Below, one piece after another: positions 1 through 9,129 of a stretch of 64,000 nucleotides of DNA. The DNA lies in contig JAEOAD010000040.1 in the NCBI GenBank assembly GCA_036365145.1, positions 12,898,501 through 12,962,500 of the forward strand. Direction: 5' to 3'. Made by a program: the position numbers and the translations under genes. Source of the stretch: Orientallactaga sibirica (Eukaryota; Chordata; Mammalia; Rodentia; Dipodidae). Within the stretch, counting starts at the first letter, position 1, and each line of letters begins with the position of its first letter. The notes under the pieces were generated by a model. It was given only the letters and a program-made list of their open reading frames with translations, had not been told where the DNA came from and made no database searches.

Positions 1-92
1 GAGCTTTCAAGATTATGCCCAAAGTACATCTTTGAGAGGAGGTTCAGACTCAGAAATGGCTAGATAAGCTTAGGAGGCAATTAAAAATAATG

Positions 93-270
93 AGCCAGGT
101 GTGGTGGCACATGCCTTTAATCCCAACACTCGGGAGGCAGAGGTAGGAGGATCGCCATGAGTTCAAGGCCACCCTGAGAATACAGAGTGAATTCCAGGTC
201 AGCCTGGGCTAATGTGAGACCCTACCTTGAAAAAACCAAAAAAGAAAAAAAAAAAAGAAAGAAAAGAAAA
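93..270 (+). mobile_element. B1 SINE
   Basis: 7SL-derived monomer from 'gccaggtgtggtggcacatg' to an A-rich tail containing AAAGAAAG. Carries the common 'ggtcagcctgggctaatg' 3' half. Confidence 0.85.
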
Positions 271-333
271 ATATAAATGCTTTGAAAATCCCCTAATTCT
301 ATTGCAATGAAACAGATGACTCAGAGAGTCATG

Positions 334-338
<5 letters not shown>

Positions 339-378
<40 letters not shown>
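339..378 (+). repeat. (CA)n microsatellite
   Basis: Twenty uninterrupted CA units. The next 500 bases are free of recognisable repeats. Confidence 0.95.
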
Positions 379-380
<2 letters not shown>

Positions 381-389
381 TTTTTTCTT

Positions 390-857
390 ATGTTGTGTGA
401 AAAAAAAGCATGTGTTCCTGTCACAAAATGTTCTGTAAGGTACAGAGATTGTACTATTATTTTCTTGGAAAAAGTCCTAAAAAGAAGGGGAAGCATCTGT
501 TATGCTATGAGAGAGGAACTACAAAATGGGGAGTGGGTTGCGGATGGCAATTCGATGATCTCTGTGGTGGGAATGAAGAGATGGCGCGTCAACTTTGCTA
601 TGTTGGCGTTGAGCAATCTTGACAAGGACTTCAACAGTACACGCCCGTAAAACTTCCACCCGGCCCAGGCTCGCCTTTGCCAGCTCTGTCCTGACACTAT
701 GGCCACGATGACCCATAGGTGACAGGGTGGAATTCACATTGACTTGGCTCTTTTGAATATCCATTCTGACCGCTGGTGAATCATGTGAGCTTTCTGAGAT
801 GGTTCTCCACTTGTAAAGTGGAAGTGGTAATATTTATGGTTTATTAATAAAGTTGAC
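390..857. other. Unique stretch, CpG-bearing centre
   Basis: No repeat family recognised. The part from 540 to 720 keeps several CpG sites (for example 'gatggcgcgtcaac', 'acacgcccgtaaaac'), unusual for decayed intergenic DNA. Short open frames on both strands give no recognisable protein. Confidence 0.4.
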
Positions 858-902
858 TGTGGTGTGTTAAGACTGTATGCCCCCCCAAAGATACACTGAG
901 AA

Positions 903-1066
903 GCTGGGCGTGGTGGCACACGCCTTTAATCCCAGCACTTGGGAGGCAGAGGTAGGAGGATTGACATGAGTTCGAGGCCACCCTGAGAGTACAGAGTGAA
1001 TTCCAGGTCAGCCTGAGTTAGAGTTAAACCCTATATCGAACCCCCAAAAAAAAAAAAAAAAAAAAC
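903..1066 (+). mobile_element. B1 SINE
   Basis: First of a head-to-tail B1 pair that entered a MaLR LTR; tail A(18-19). Confidence 0.85.
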
Positions 1067-1070
1067 CATC

Positions 1071-1207
1071 GAGCCGGGCTTGGTGGCACATGCTTTTGAT
1101 TCCAGCATTCAGGAGGCAGATATAGGAGGATCGTGTGAGTTGGAGGCCAGCCTGGGACTACAGAATGAGTTCCAGGTCAGCCTGAAAACAAACAAAGAAA
1201 CAAACAA
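1071..1207 (+). mobile_element. B1 SINE, shortened
   Basis: Second of the pair; lacks the 'ccaccctgagactacatagt' middle and ends in (CAAA)n. Probably inserted into the tail of the first copy. Confidence 0.75.
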
Positions 1208-1362
1208 AAAGATACATTGAGTATTAACCCCCTGTACCTCAGAAAGTGACCTTATTTGAAAACGGGTTTGTTGTGCATGTAGTTGGGAAAGATGAGATCA
1301 TGTTAGAATAGGGAGAGCTCTTACTCCACTATGTCTGGTGTCATTTTAAGAAAAAGGAAAAG

Positions 1363-1562
1363 GGCTGGAGAGATGGCTTAGTGGTTAAGGCACATGCCTG
1401 CAAAGCCTAAGGACCCCGGTTCAATTCTCCAGGTCCCAAGTAAGCCAGACGCACATGGTGGTGCATGCGTCTGGAGTTCATTTGTAGTGGCTAGAAGCCC
1501 TGGCGCGCCTATTCTCTCTCTCTCCCTCTCTCTGTCTCAAATGAATAAATAAAAATAAAATC
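1363..1562 (+). mobile_element. Dip-type SINE
   Basis: Full-length reference copy: tRNA-like head with A box 'tggcttagtggttaaggca' and B box 'ggttcaattctcc', body, CT-rich run and AATAAA-containing tail. Variant body 'gtagtggctagaagccctgg'. Confidence 0.9.
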
Positions 1563-2179
1563 TTTTTTTTTTTTTTAAAAAAAAAAAGGGAAGATGACCC
1601 TTGAACACATGCACGTGCTTGCGTGTGACATGTGTGACAAATAGACAGAGATAGAATGCCTTAACCGTGAGCCCGGGGTACCAAGAACTGCCTGGACTTT
1701 CATCTAGAAGAGGTTTCCTTGCTATAAATCTGACAGGGAGGAGCGCAACCCTAGCTTGACTTTCGGATTTCTGGCTACAGAACTGTGCAACCAGACATTT
1801 CTATTGTTTTCAGCTATCCTTTGTTATAGCAGCTCTGGCAAACCAGTATGATGGTGGAGGTCTAATTTATTTAGTGTGGTGTGGTATGGTGGTATGTGTG
1901 TGTGTGTTAACTGCAGAGGAAACATACTTACATGAACAAGACACATAGACAAGAAGTTAATGAATCTTTCCTTATTAATTGGCTAAAGCCTGAATGCATC
2001 TCCCAGCACCCCCACATTAGAAACTTACTCTTTGAATGTGACAGTGTTAGGAAGTGGGGACTGAAGAGACATGGGAAGGTCAGGAGGGCTATGCCTTCGA
2101 GGATAGATTGTCGCCGCAACGCTGGGTTAGTGTCCCAAGAGTGAGTGAGTATTTAAGGTGAATTTGGCTTTTTCTCTTT

Positions 2180-2727
2180 TCTTCTTTTTTCTCTTTATTT
2201 GAGAAAGAGAGAGAATGGATGTGCCAGGGTGTAGCAGACAGCTTCAGGTTTGCTGAGATGAAGTTACAGACCAGGCACAGTTATGGAGGAATGGATATTT
2301 ATTGAGTTTACAGATCCAGGGGAAGTTCCATAATGGCAGAAGAAGTTGGCCTGCCTTCACAGGACCAAACACAGAGAAAAAAGCCACAAGCCAAAAAGCC
2401 ACACAGCACAGCACACCTCAGGAACTCCAGCTAGGCATACTTTGCATATCTTTAGATTGAAATCTCAAACCCACCACTATACCTTAAGATTCGCCCAGTG
2501 ACACTGCCTCCAGCCAGGTAGCTGCAGATGCAAACTATAAACTAATAAAACACTGAATATATTGGGGGCCATCTATTCAAACTACCACACGGGGTCTCCA
2601 GCCACTGCAAATGAACTCCAGATGCATGCACCATCTTGTGCATTGGCTTATGTAGGTACTGGGGAATCGAACCTAGGTCCTTAGGTTTCACAGGCAAGTT
2701 CTTTAACTGCTAAGCCATCTCTCCAGT
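2180..2727 (-). mobile_element. Dip SINE split by a later insertion
   Basis: Parts 2180-2238 (tail and CT end) and 2588-2727 (body and head) belong together; the insert between them is a DNA-transposon-like repeat. Confidence 0.7.
2239..2587 (-). mobile_element. Non-autonomous DNA-transposon-like repeat inserted in a Dip SINE
   Basis: Ends in 'ggggccatctattcaaact', the family end seen at 16497, 34927, 40800 and 57780. It interrupts the body of a Dip element (2180-2238 and 2588-2727), so this copy moved after that SINE landed. Confidence 0.55.
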
Positions 2728-3210
2728 GGTTTGAGTTTGCCTTTTTCTGGACCTTATGTTCTTGTCTTCCATGGCTCTTCCCCATCTGCTTCAGCGAGAC
2801 TCAGCACAGTCTCTCATCAAATCCCAGTGCCATGTGCTTGGACTTCCTGCCTCCAGAACCATGAGTAGAATAAGACTCTGTTCATTCCAAATTACTCAGT
2901 TTCCAGTATTCTGTTATGGCAGTAGACAATGGCCAAAAGGAGTATGAAAACCATGAAAATATCTTTATCACCTCTGAACTCGACACTGTCTCTCCAAACT
3001 CCTCCAGAGCCCACTCACTCTGTCTCAGCACGCTGGCTTCTAACTATGCCCGGAGAGCCTCAGCTATGTTCTCTCTTTCAGGCCTTTGATCAGATGCCTT
3101 CTTGGCCTGGAACATGCCCAGGGCATCTCCCAACTTCCTGGATGGCCTCAATGAGAACCCCCCCCAATAGCTCAATTGATATGACAATTTGGATAACTGT
3201 CCCCAACCCC

Positions 3211-3550
3211 ACCCTGTGGTGGTTGGAATGTGAATGTCCCCCAAACCTCCAAGTGTTTGTGTTTAAGCTTCCTACTCACACTCATTGGTGGAGCCTTGCT
3301 GGAGGAGGTGTGTCATGTCACTGGGGGTTGGGCCTTGGGAGTCACAGTCCAGCCTGCTGTGTGTTCAGAGCCAACTCCCTCAGGCTGCCCGGCTCTGCTG
3401 CTGATGAATGAAGATGTGAGCTGGTTGCCATGTTTTCTCCACCCCAATGAAACTTCCCACTGAAACTACAAGTCTCTGATAAACTCTTTCCTTGCATAAG
3501 TGACTCTGGTACCGTGGTTTGTCCCAGCCATGAGAAGGTAACTGCTAATA
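3211..3550 (+). mobile_element. URR1/RCHARR1-like medium repeat
   Basis: Starts 'gtggtggttggaatgtgaat' and ends 'agccatgagaaggtaactgc', the pattern of old rodent-wide non-autonomous repeats I associate with hAT-Charlie URR1/RCHARR1. The family name is from memory. Open frames inside it are incidental. Confidence 0.5.
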
Positions 3551-3619
3551 GCCCCCTGTGGTACTTTAAATGTGTGTCCACCATAGGCTCAGATGTTTTT
3601 ATTTTATTTATTTATTTAT

Positions 3620-3772
3620 TTATTATTATTTTTTTCGAGGTAGGTTCTTGCTCTAGCCCAGGCTGACCTGGAATTCACTATGTAGTCTCAGGGTGGCCTC
3701 GAACTCATGGTGATCCTCCTACCTCTGCCTCCCAAGTGCTGGGATTAAAGGCATGCGCCACCATGCCCGGCT
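3620..3772 (-). mobile_element. B1 SINE
   Basis: Complete; sits inside a URR1-like repeat directly beside a Dip of the same orientation. Confidence 0.85.
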
Positions 3773-3779
3773 GTTTTTA

Positions 3780-3987
3780 TTTTTTATTTTAGAGAGAGAG
3801 AGAATTGGTGTGCCAGGGCCTCAGCCACTGTGATCGAATGCCAGACACTTGCGCCATCTACTGGGCATGTGCAACCTTGCACTTGCCTCACCTTTGTGCG
3901 TCTGGCTAACATGGGATCTGGAGAGTTGAACGTGGGTCCACAGGCTTCACAGGCAAGCGCCTTAACTGCTAAGCCATCTCTTCAGCC
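3780..3987 (-). mobile_element. Long-form Dip SINE
   Basis: Carries the extra middle block ('gtgcaaccttgcacttgcct') seen in a minority of copies (28637, 31016, 55712, 59270, 61215, 16973). Confidence 0.8.
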
Positions 3988-4187
3988 CTGAGATGTTTTC
4001 TTAAGCTCATAACTTGGATTTCCAGCCATTTGGCTGGAAGAAGTGTCACTGGGGGTGGATCTAAATTCTAGCCTAAAGGTATGCAGAGAGGTTTTGAGCT
4101 CTGGCTGTGCCTGCTTGTGGTGTTGGCTGCTTGATGATTGTCACTCTGCTTGGATTTATAAATAGGAGCCAGCTACTTCCACCATTT

Positions 4188-4384
4188 TATTTATTTATTT
4201 GAGAGGGGAAGAGGCAGAGAGAGAGAGAGAGAGAGAGAGAATGGGCACGCCTCTAGCCATTGCAAACAACTCCAGATGCATGCACCCCTTGTGCGTATGG
4301 CTTATGTAGGTCTTGGGTAATTGAACCAGGGTCCTTGGGCTTCGCAGGCAAACACCTTACCGCTATGCCATTTCCCCAGCCCCT
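4188..4384 (-). mobile_element. Dip SINE
   Basis: Flanked by a perfect 14-bp target duplication, which fixes both ends; body is short-form. Confidence 0.85.
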
Positions 4385-4684
4385 TACTTCCACCATTTGA
4401 TGGAACTTTCCCTAGATCTGTAAGCTAGAAATAAGTCTCCTGCTCCCCTAAATTGTGGCTGGTTTGAAAGTTCATCCCAGCAATGGGAAGCTGACTACTA
4501 CAGCCCCATACTCCCCGCTTTCCTTTTCTCTTTTCCAGTGTTCTCATTAGCTTCTAATCCCGAGGAACATATTTGCTATATGCAGAATCTGCGATGTTTT
4601 CCTCATGCTGGGATATAAGCTGCATGTGGCCAGGGTCCTATAGCTGCTCTTTTCACTGGAGGTGCTCAATGAGGAAATTCTTTA

Positions 4685-4792
4685 TTTTTTTGGTTTTTGA
4701 GGTATTCTCAGGATGGCCTTGAACTCACGGTGATCCTCCTACCTCTGCCTCCCAAGTGCTGGGACTAAAGGCATGTGCCACCACGCCCAGCT
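4685..4792 (-). mobile_element. B1 SINE with internal deletion
   Basis: Lacks the usual 'ctcactctagcccaggctga' to 'tagtct' block, jumping from 'gaggtattctcagg'. Confidence 0.7.
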
Positions 4793-5423
4793 GAATGAGG
4801 AACTTTTGAAAATCCATCAGTCCTTTTAAAATCACCACCTTATTATTATAAAGTTATTCATGGTCATTGCAAAATAAGTTAAAAATAACTAAAAAGTACA
4901 AATTCCCACCATCCAACATAACCCCTCAATGTGCAACAAACAGATGGTTTTAATCTTCTTTTACGTGACCCCCCCCCCAGGAGTCCTGACACCTGAGGAG
5001 GGACAACATAATTGTCCTCACCTACAAGACTTGGTGTGAGCACCAAGAATCATGAGGCTAAGTTCTTCACACAGTGTTTGCCAGATAAAGACACAGAGTC
5101 AGTCACTTCGATCTTATCTTTAACTTTCACTCTTTCCTCTAACTTCCAGAAGGTGGGTGACAGAACCTCTGAAACAAAACCACGGGATGGCGTTCTTAGG
5201 AGGGGGACAGGCGGGGAATGTCTCCTCATTCCAGCACTGTGAGTACTGGCATGTACATTACCAAGTTCTATGAGCCCCAAATCACCATGAGACCCAATGC
5301 TATTAGCTATTCTATAGAATTTTACGACAGCAATGAAACAATGAAACGCAACATTGACACATTATATATGTACCCTCTCCCATTTATGAAGCCCTTTCCC
5401 ATGCAAGGTTCTTCTTTTTTTTA
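4793..5423. other. Unique AT-rich stretch
   Basis: No repeat or gene recognised. A 76-codon frame on each strand (5012-5280) is not supported by splice sites or known motifs. Confidence 0.4.
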
Positions 5424-5635
5424 ATAAAGATTTTATATTTATTTATTTATTAGCGACAGAGAGAGGGAAAGAGAGAGAGACAGAATGGGTGTGCCAGGGC
5501 CTCCAGCCACTGCAAACAAACTCCAGATGCACACGCCCCTTTGTGCATCTGGCTTACATGGGACTTGGAGAATCGAACTGAGATCCTTAGGCTTCACAGG
5601 CAAACGCCTTAACCGCTAAGCCATCTCTCCAACCC
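5424..5635 (-). mobile_element. Dip SINE
   Basis: Full length; lies 210 bases downstream (in minus-strand sense) of the exon candidate's donor. Flanks share 'gcaaggttctt'-type sequence (5404 and 5643), a probable target duplication. Confidence 0.8.
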
Positions 5636-5847
5636 CCGCATGCAAGGTTCTTATATGAATGAAAGAATTAAAGCTCAAAGGAGGGCTGGGAACCAAAGCC
5701 AGAATGAGAAGACCTCGCCTGCAAGGGTACACACTGACATACGTACGATGTACTTGTACAGTCAGTCCTGTTTGTAAAATGTGAAATATTCTTTAGTGCT
5801 TTCTCCACAAGTGACTTCCCACCCCACTCTTTACACAGGTGACTTAC

Positions 5848-5997
5848 CTATATTAGTAGACAAAATATTTTTATTGTTGGGTAATTCTTCATCAAACGTT
5901 TCTTCGGGTAAAAAGGAAAATTCACCCTCAGTGGGAAATGTGTCCAGAAATGGAATGTACAACCAGGACAGGCCGGAAATCACGGTTATCCCACCTA
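5848..5997 (-). CDS. Candidate internal coding exon, unknown gene
   Basis: On the minus strand a strong acceptor (pyrimidine-rich run ending TTTTTTTCTCAG) is followed by an open 150-nt block and a near-consensus donor, TAG|GTAAGT (GT at 5847-5846). The block starts and ends in phase 1. It encodes a hydrophobic stretch, GGITVISGLSWLYIPFL, possibly a membrane or signal-anchor segment, followed by an acidic part (FLPEETFDEELPNNKN). The acceptor reads CAGTAG, so a 3-nt shorter form starting at 5994 is possible. No repeat family covers it. I do not recognise the protein. The flanking splice sites and non-repetitive nature support a real exon; a chance open frame remains possible. Confidence 0.5.
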
Positions 5998-6231
5998 CTG
6001 AGAAAAAAACAAGAGAAAACAAAACATCAGGCACACTTTATGCCTTTGACCCTCTCGTGGAAGCCTTTAAAATGATGGTTTTTTTTTTGGTCCATTCTTT
6101 GGCAAAAGTCAGTATAAAAAAGACAGCTTTTGTTTGTTTCTTTGCTGAGACTTTCAATTAGGTTTAAGTAATACTGAATTTCATTATTTATTCTAAATTT
6201 TATTGTAGTAATTTAAAAGTATTTATTATAG

Positions 6232-6440
6232 GGCTGGAGAGATGGCTTAGCAGTTAAACGCTTGCCTGTGACGCCTAAGGACCCCAGTTCAAGGCTCAAT
6301 TCTCCAGGACCCACGTAAGCCAGATGGACAAGGGGGTGCATGCATCTGAAGTTGTTTGCAGTGGTTTGCCTATTCTCTCGCTCTCTCTACCTGCCTATTT
6401 CTGTATCTCTCTCTCTCAAATAAATAAATAAATTTTTTTT
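6232..6440 (+). mobile_element. Dip SINE
   Basis: First half of a tail-to-tail pair with the element at 6478. Has a duplicated 'cagttcaaggctcaattctcc' type B-box region. Confidence 0.85.
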
Positions 6441-6477
6441 AAAAGTATGTATTATAAAGTCACTTAAAAGTTATTTT

Positions 6478-6743
6478 TATTTATTTATGAGAGAGAAAGA
6501 GAGAGAAAGAGAGAATGGGCACACCAGGGTCTCTAGCCACTGCAAACGAATTCCATATACCACCTTGTGCATCTGGCTTGTGTGGGTTCTGAGGAGTCAA
6601 ACCTGGGTCCTTAGGCAGTGCAAACGAACTCCAGATGCATGCGCCCCCTTGTGCATCTGGCTAACGTGGGTCCTGGAGAATCGAACCTGGGTTCTTTGGC
6701 TTTGCAGGTAAATGCCTTAATGGCTAAGCCATCTCTCCAGCCC
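6478..6743 (-). mobile_element. Dip SINE with internal tandem duplication
   Basis: The block from 'gcaaacgaa' through 'gggtcct' occurs twice (about 6543-6617 and 6621-6693), making the element about 60-70 bases longer than normal. Confidence 0.8.
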
Positions 6744-6744
6744 T

Positions 6745-7255
6745 CAACTTCTTGCTTTTGAAGGGACATTAAAAAAAAAAATCACAACCCTATATCCTGA
6801 GACTTTTGTATTCTTACATAAAGAATTCTCATGTTTATTCTTCATTGTAAACAAGCTAAAATCAGGGAACCAGAAGACCCGAATGCAATGTATTAGCTTA
6901 CTTCTTTCCCCAGAGGCAGCAGGACACCTTTTACTCATACAAATCAGACTTACCAAGGTTAACTACTCCCCGGGGATAGAACGCGCACAATCCCTTCTAA
7001 CCTGCCTGGGTGGGAGCCGTGGCACAGGGCTGTTAACAGGAAAGTGAGCCACATCCGGGAAACAAGCTCAGATTCAAACATCTCTTTGCCAACTCCAGTG
7101 AAACAAGACAAGATTCTGGGGCAAGAAGAATCCACTCTAAATTTCAACGTGGTAATGGCTGTGTCTTCTCAGAGGGACGTCTCAAACCAACTTCCCATTG
7201 AATACAACTGGAAAGTCAGGTTAAAACTACCTCAAAACCCTGTTTAAAGGCATTA
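6745..7255. other. Unique stretch
   Basis: No repeat recognised. A plus frame at 7044-7247 (67 codons) has no flanking splice signals that convince me. Confidence 0.35.
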
Positions 7256-7257
7256 GA

Positions 7258-7375
7258 GAAGCCAAGTGTGGTGATGCATGCTGCAATTCCAGCACCCAGG
7301 AGGCTGCTTGAGGTAAGAAGATCATGAGTTCAAGGCCAGCCCAGGTTACACAGTGAGAGTCTATCTAAACACACG
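7258..7375 (+). mobile_element. Diverged B1-like SINE
   Basis: 'gccaagtgtggtgatgcatg' and 'gagttcaaggccagccca' show a B1 frame with many changes; tail replaced by a degenerate (CACG/CACA) run to 7410. Confidence 0.55.
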
Positions 7376-7472
7376 CATGCACGCACACACGCACGCATAC
7401 ACGCACACACATACACATCACCAGAGGGCTACCAAGGCAGCTGGGCATGAGAGGATGAGACATTAAGAAGAG

Positions 7473-7612
7473 AAGAAATAGGGCAGTCTGCGTTCAATTC
7501 CCTAGTACTCACGCACACAAAGTGGTGCATGAATCTGGAGTCTGTTTGCAGTGGCTAGAGGCCCTGGTGTGCCCATTCTCTCAGTCTCTCTTCTATCTAT
7601 CTCTCTCTTTGT
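7473..7612 (+). mobile_element. Dip SINE, 5'-truncated
   Basis: Begins at the B-box region; its usual AAATAAA tail is replaced by the GGAA array that follows. Confidence 0.75.
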
Positions 7613-7792
7613 AAGGAAGGAAGGAAGGGAGGGAGGGGGAGGGAGGGAGGGAGGGAAGGAGGAAGGAAGGAAGGAAGGAAGGAAGGAAGGAAGGAAGGAA
7701 GGAAGGAAGGAAAGAAACAAAGAAGCAAAGAAACAAAGAAACAAAGAAAGAAGAGAGAGAGAGGAAGAAAGAACAAGGAAATATATTTTAAA
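7613..7792 (+). repeat. (GGAA)n/(GGGA)n purine array
   Basis: About 100 bases of almost pure GGAA and GGGA units (7613-7712), then AAAG/AAAC-type units to 7792. Long frames on both strands (poly Lys/Glu/Gly/Arg or Ser/Leu/Pro) are artefacts of the array. Confidence 0.95.
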
Positions 7793-7806
7793 AAAAGAAG
7801 AGAAGA

Positions 7807-7970
7807 AGCCGGGTGTGGTGGCTCACACCTTGAATCCCAGCACTCGGGAGGCAGAGGTAGGAGGGATAGAGGTGAGTTCAAGGCCACCCTGAGACTACAC
7901 AGTGAATTCCAGGTCAGCCTGGGCCAGAGTGAGACCCTACCTTGAAAAAAGAGAAAAAGAAAAAGAAAGA
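7807..7970 (+). mobile_element. B1 SINE
   Basis: Complete; lands just after the purine array. Confidence 0.85.
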
Positions 7971-7974
7971 AATA

Positions 7975-8568
7975 AAATCAGAACAAGTCAGACATTTTGT
8001 GCCATGTTTTCTTCAGAACATTTGAGACGCACAGGATGACCATACTGAGAACCCAAGGAGAGAGCCAGCGTTTAGAAGCGTGGAATGTTGAGTGAGCTTT
8101 CTGTGCAAGTCACAGATCCCAGGGAGGAGGCCAAAGTCAGGAGCCACCTCAGCATCCTGCCTCTCTGAGCATCTGCTGATTGGTAAGCTACAGCACCAAG
8201 CAATGAGAAGTCCAACTGAATTCTTGGCAGATGGGGGGATGACAAAGAGGTCAGAGCCCACTACTGAAGGAACGTTTCAGGTGAACAATGACATATGACA
8301 GGCTTTCATAACCCTGAAGACTACATAGTCACATGAAGGTCTAAAGAAGAAAATTCCAGCACTGTGCCCCATGTCGGCGCAGCCTCCGTCTCTCTCCACA
8401 TTCAGGAGGTCGGCCTTACTCTAAATGCTTGTCAGGAACAAAAAGAAGGCCTCAGGAGAAAAATAACAGACACTCTGTTACAGCCTGTAGGATTCTTTAT
8501 GCATAATGTTGTCGTTCCATCAGTAACAATGAAGAAACACAGGACATAGAGTCAAGAAAGAGGAATGC
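7975..8568. other. Unique stretch
   Basis: No known repeat. CpG at 8071 and 8373 ('atgtcggcgcag'). Frames up to 82 codons, unsupported. Confidence 0.35.
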
Positions 8569-8800
8569 AGGGGCTGGAAAAATGGATTAGGGGTTAAGGT
8601 GCTTGCCTGCAAAGCCAAAGGACCCAGGTTCAATTCCCCAGGACCCACGTAAGCCAGATGCACAAGGGGGCACATGCATCTAGAGTTCATTTGCAGTGGC
8701 TGGAGGCCCTGGTGTGCCCATTCTCTCTCTGTTTATCTCCTCTCTCTCTCTCTCTCTCTTTCTTTGCTGGAAAATAAATAAAATAAAATACATTTAATAA
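8569..8800 (+). mobile_element. Dip SINE
   Basis: Head is 'gggctggaaaaatggattag' (mutated A box); tail AAATAAAATAAAATAC. Confidence 0.8.
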
Positions 8801-9001
8801 AAACAATTTTTTTTAAAGAGGCATGCAAACAAACTTAGGCATGACCCAGACAGATGCTACCGTCTATGAAGTAACTATAATTAATATGATCAGGTTTATA
8901 AAGACTGTAAAGGATTTTAACACATGTCTCTCAGTAACTCACAGAGCAAGACAAAAAGAAAACAAGAAAGAAAATGGAGTAAAAGGATGCAAAACACTTG
9001 A

Positions 9002-9127
9002 ACAGAGCTGGAGAGTGCATCAAAGCCTGCCAGCCAGGGTTCAAGTCCCCAGTACCCACGTAAGGCCAGATGCAAAAAGCAACACATGGGCTGAAGAGAT
9101 GGCTTAGTGGTTAAGGCACCCACCTGC
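9002..9127 (+). mobile_element. Two Dip fragments in tandem
   Basis: A diverged fragment (9002-9087) is followed directly by a second head, 'gggctgaagagatggcttag', cut off after about 40 bases. Confidence 0.6.
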
Positions 9128-9129
9128 GA

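Larger units (their letters stand above)
858..1855 (+). mobile_element. Old ERVL-MaLR-like LTR split by two B1 and one Dip
   Basis: Separated pieces join into one LTR: a start with 'aaagatacactgagtatta' and 'cctcagaaagtgacctta', then 'cagaactgtgcaacc' and 'tttgttatagcagct' near the end, typical of mammalian MaLR LTRs. The B1 pair is flanked by a 14-bp duplication (887-900 and 1208-1221, one mismatch). Confidence 0.55.
1975..2945 (+). mobile_element. Second MaLR-like LTR split by a Dip that is itself split
   Basis: The left part (about 1975-2160) carries 'gtgacagtgttaggaagtgg'. The right part (about 2740-2945) carries 'gcctccagaaccatgag' and 'ttctgttatggcagtagaca', matching the start and 3' end of an MST/MLT1-type LTR. 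A minus-strand Dip sits between them and holds a further repeat (2239-2587): three levels of nesting. Confidence 0.55.
3551..4506 (+). mobile_element. URR1-like repeat with three nested SINEs, abutting another copy
   Basis: The pieces 3551-3610, 3988-4184 and 4383-4506 form one element of the family at 3211-3550. It is interrupted by a B1, a long-form Dip and a second Dip; the last is marked by a perfect 14-bp duplication, TACTTCCACCATTT, at 4174-4187 and 4385-4398. Confidence 0.5.

Noticed and set aside
500..770. Faint histone H2A-like motifs ('AIRN') in a minus frame
   Set aside because: Spacing and most residues do not fit; the resemblance is too short to claim a pseudogene.
7502..7892. 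Frames of 80-113 codons rich in Lys/Glu/Gly/Arg or Ser/Leu/Pro
   Set aside because: They read straight through the GGAA array and neighbouring SINEs, on both strands; no protein is implied.
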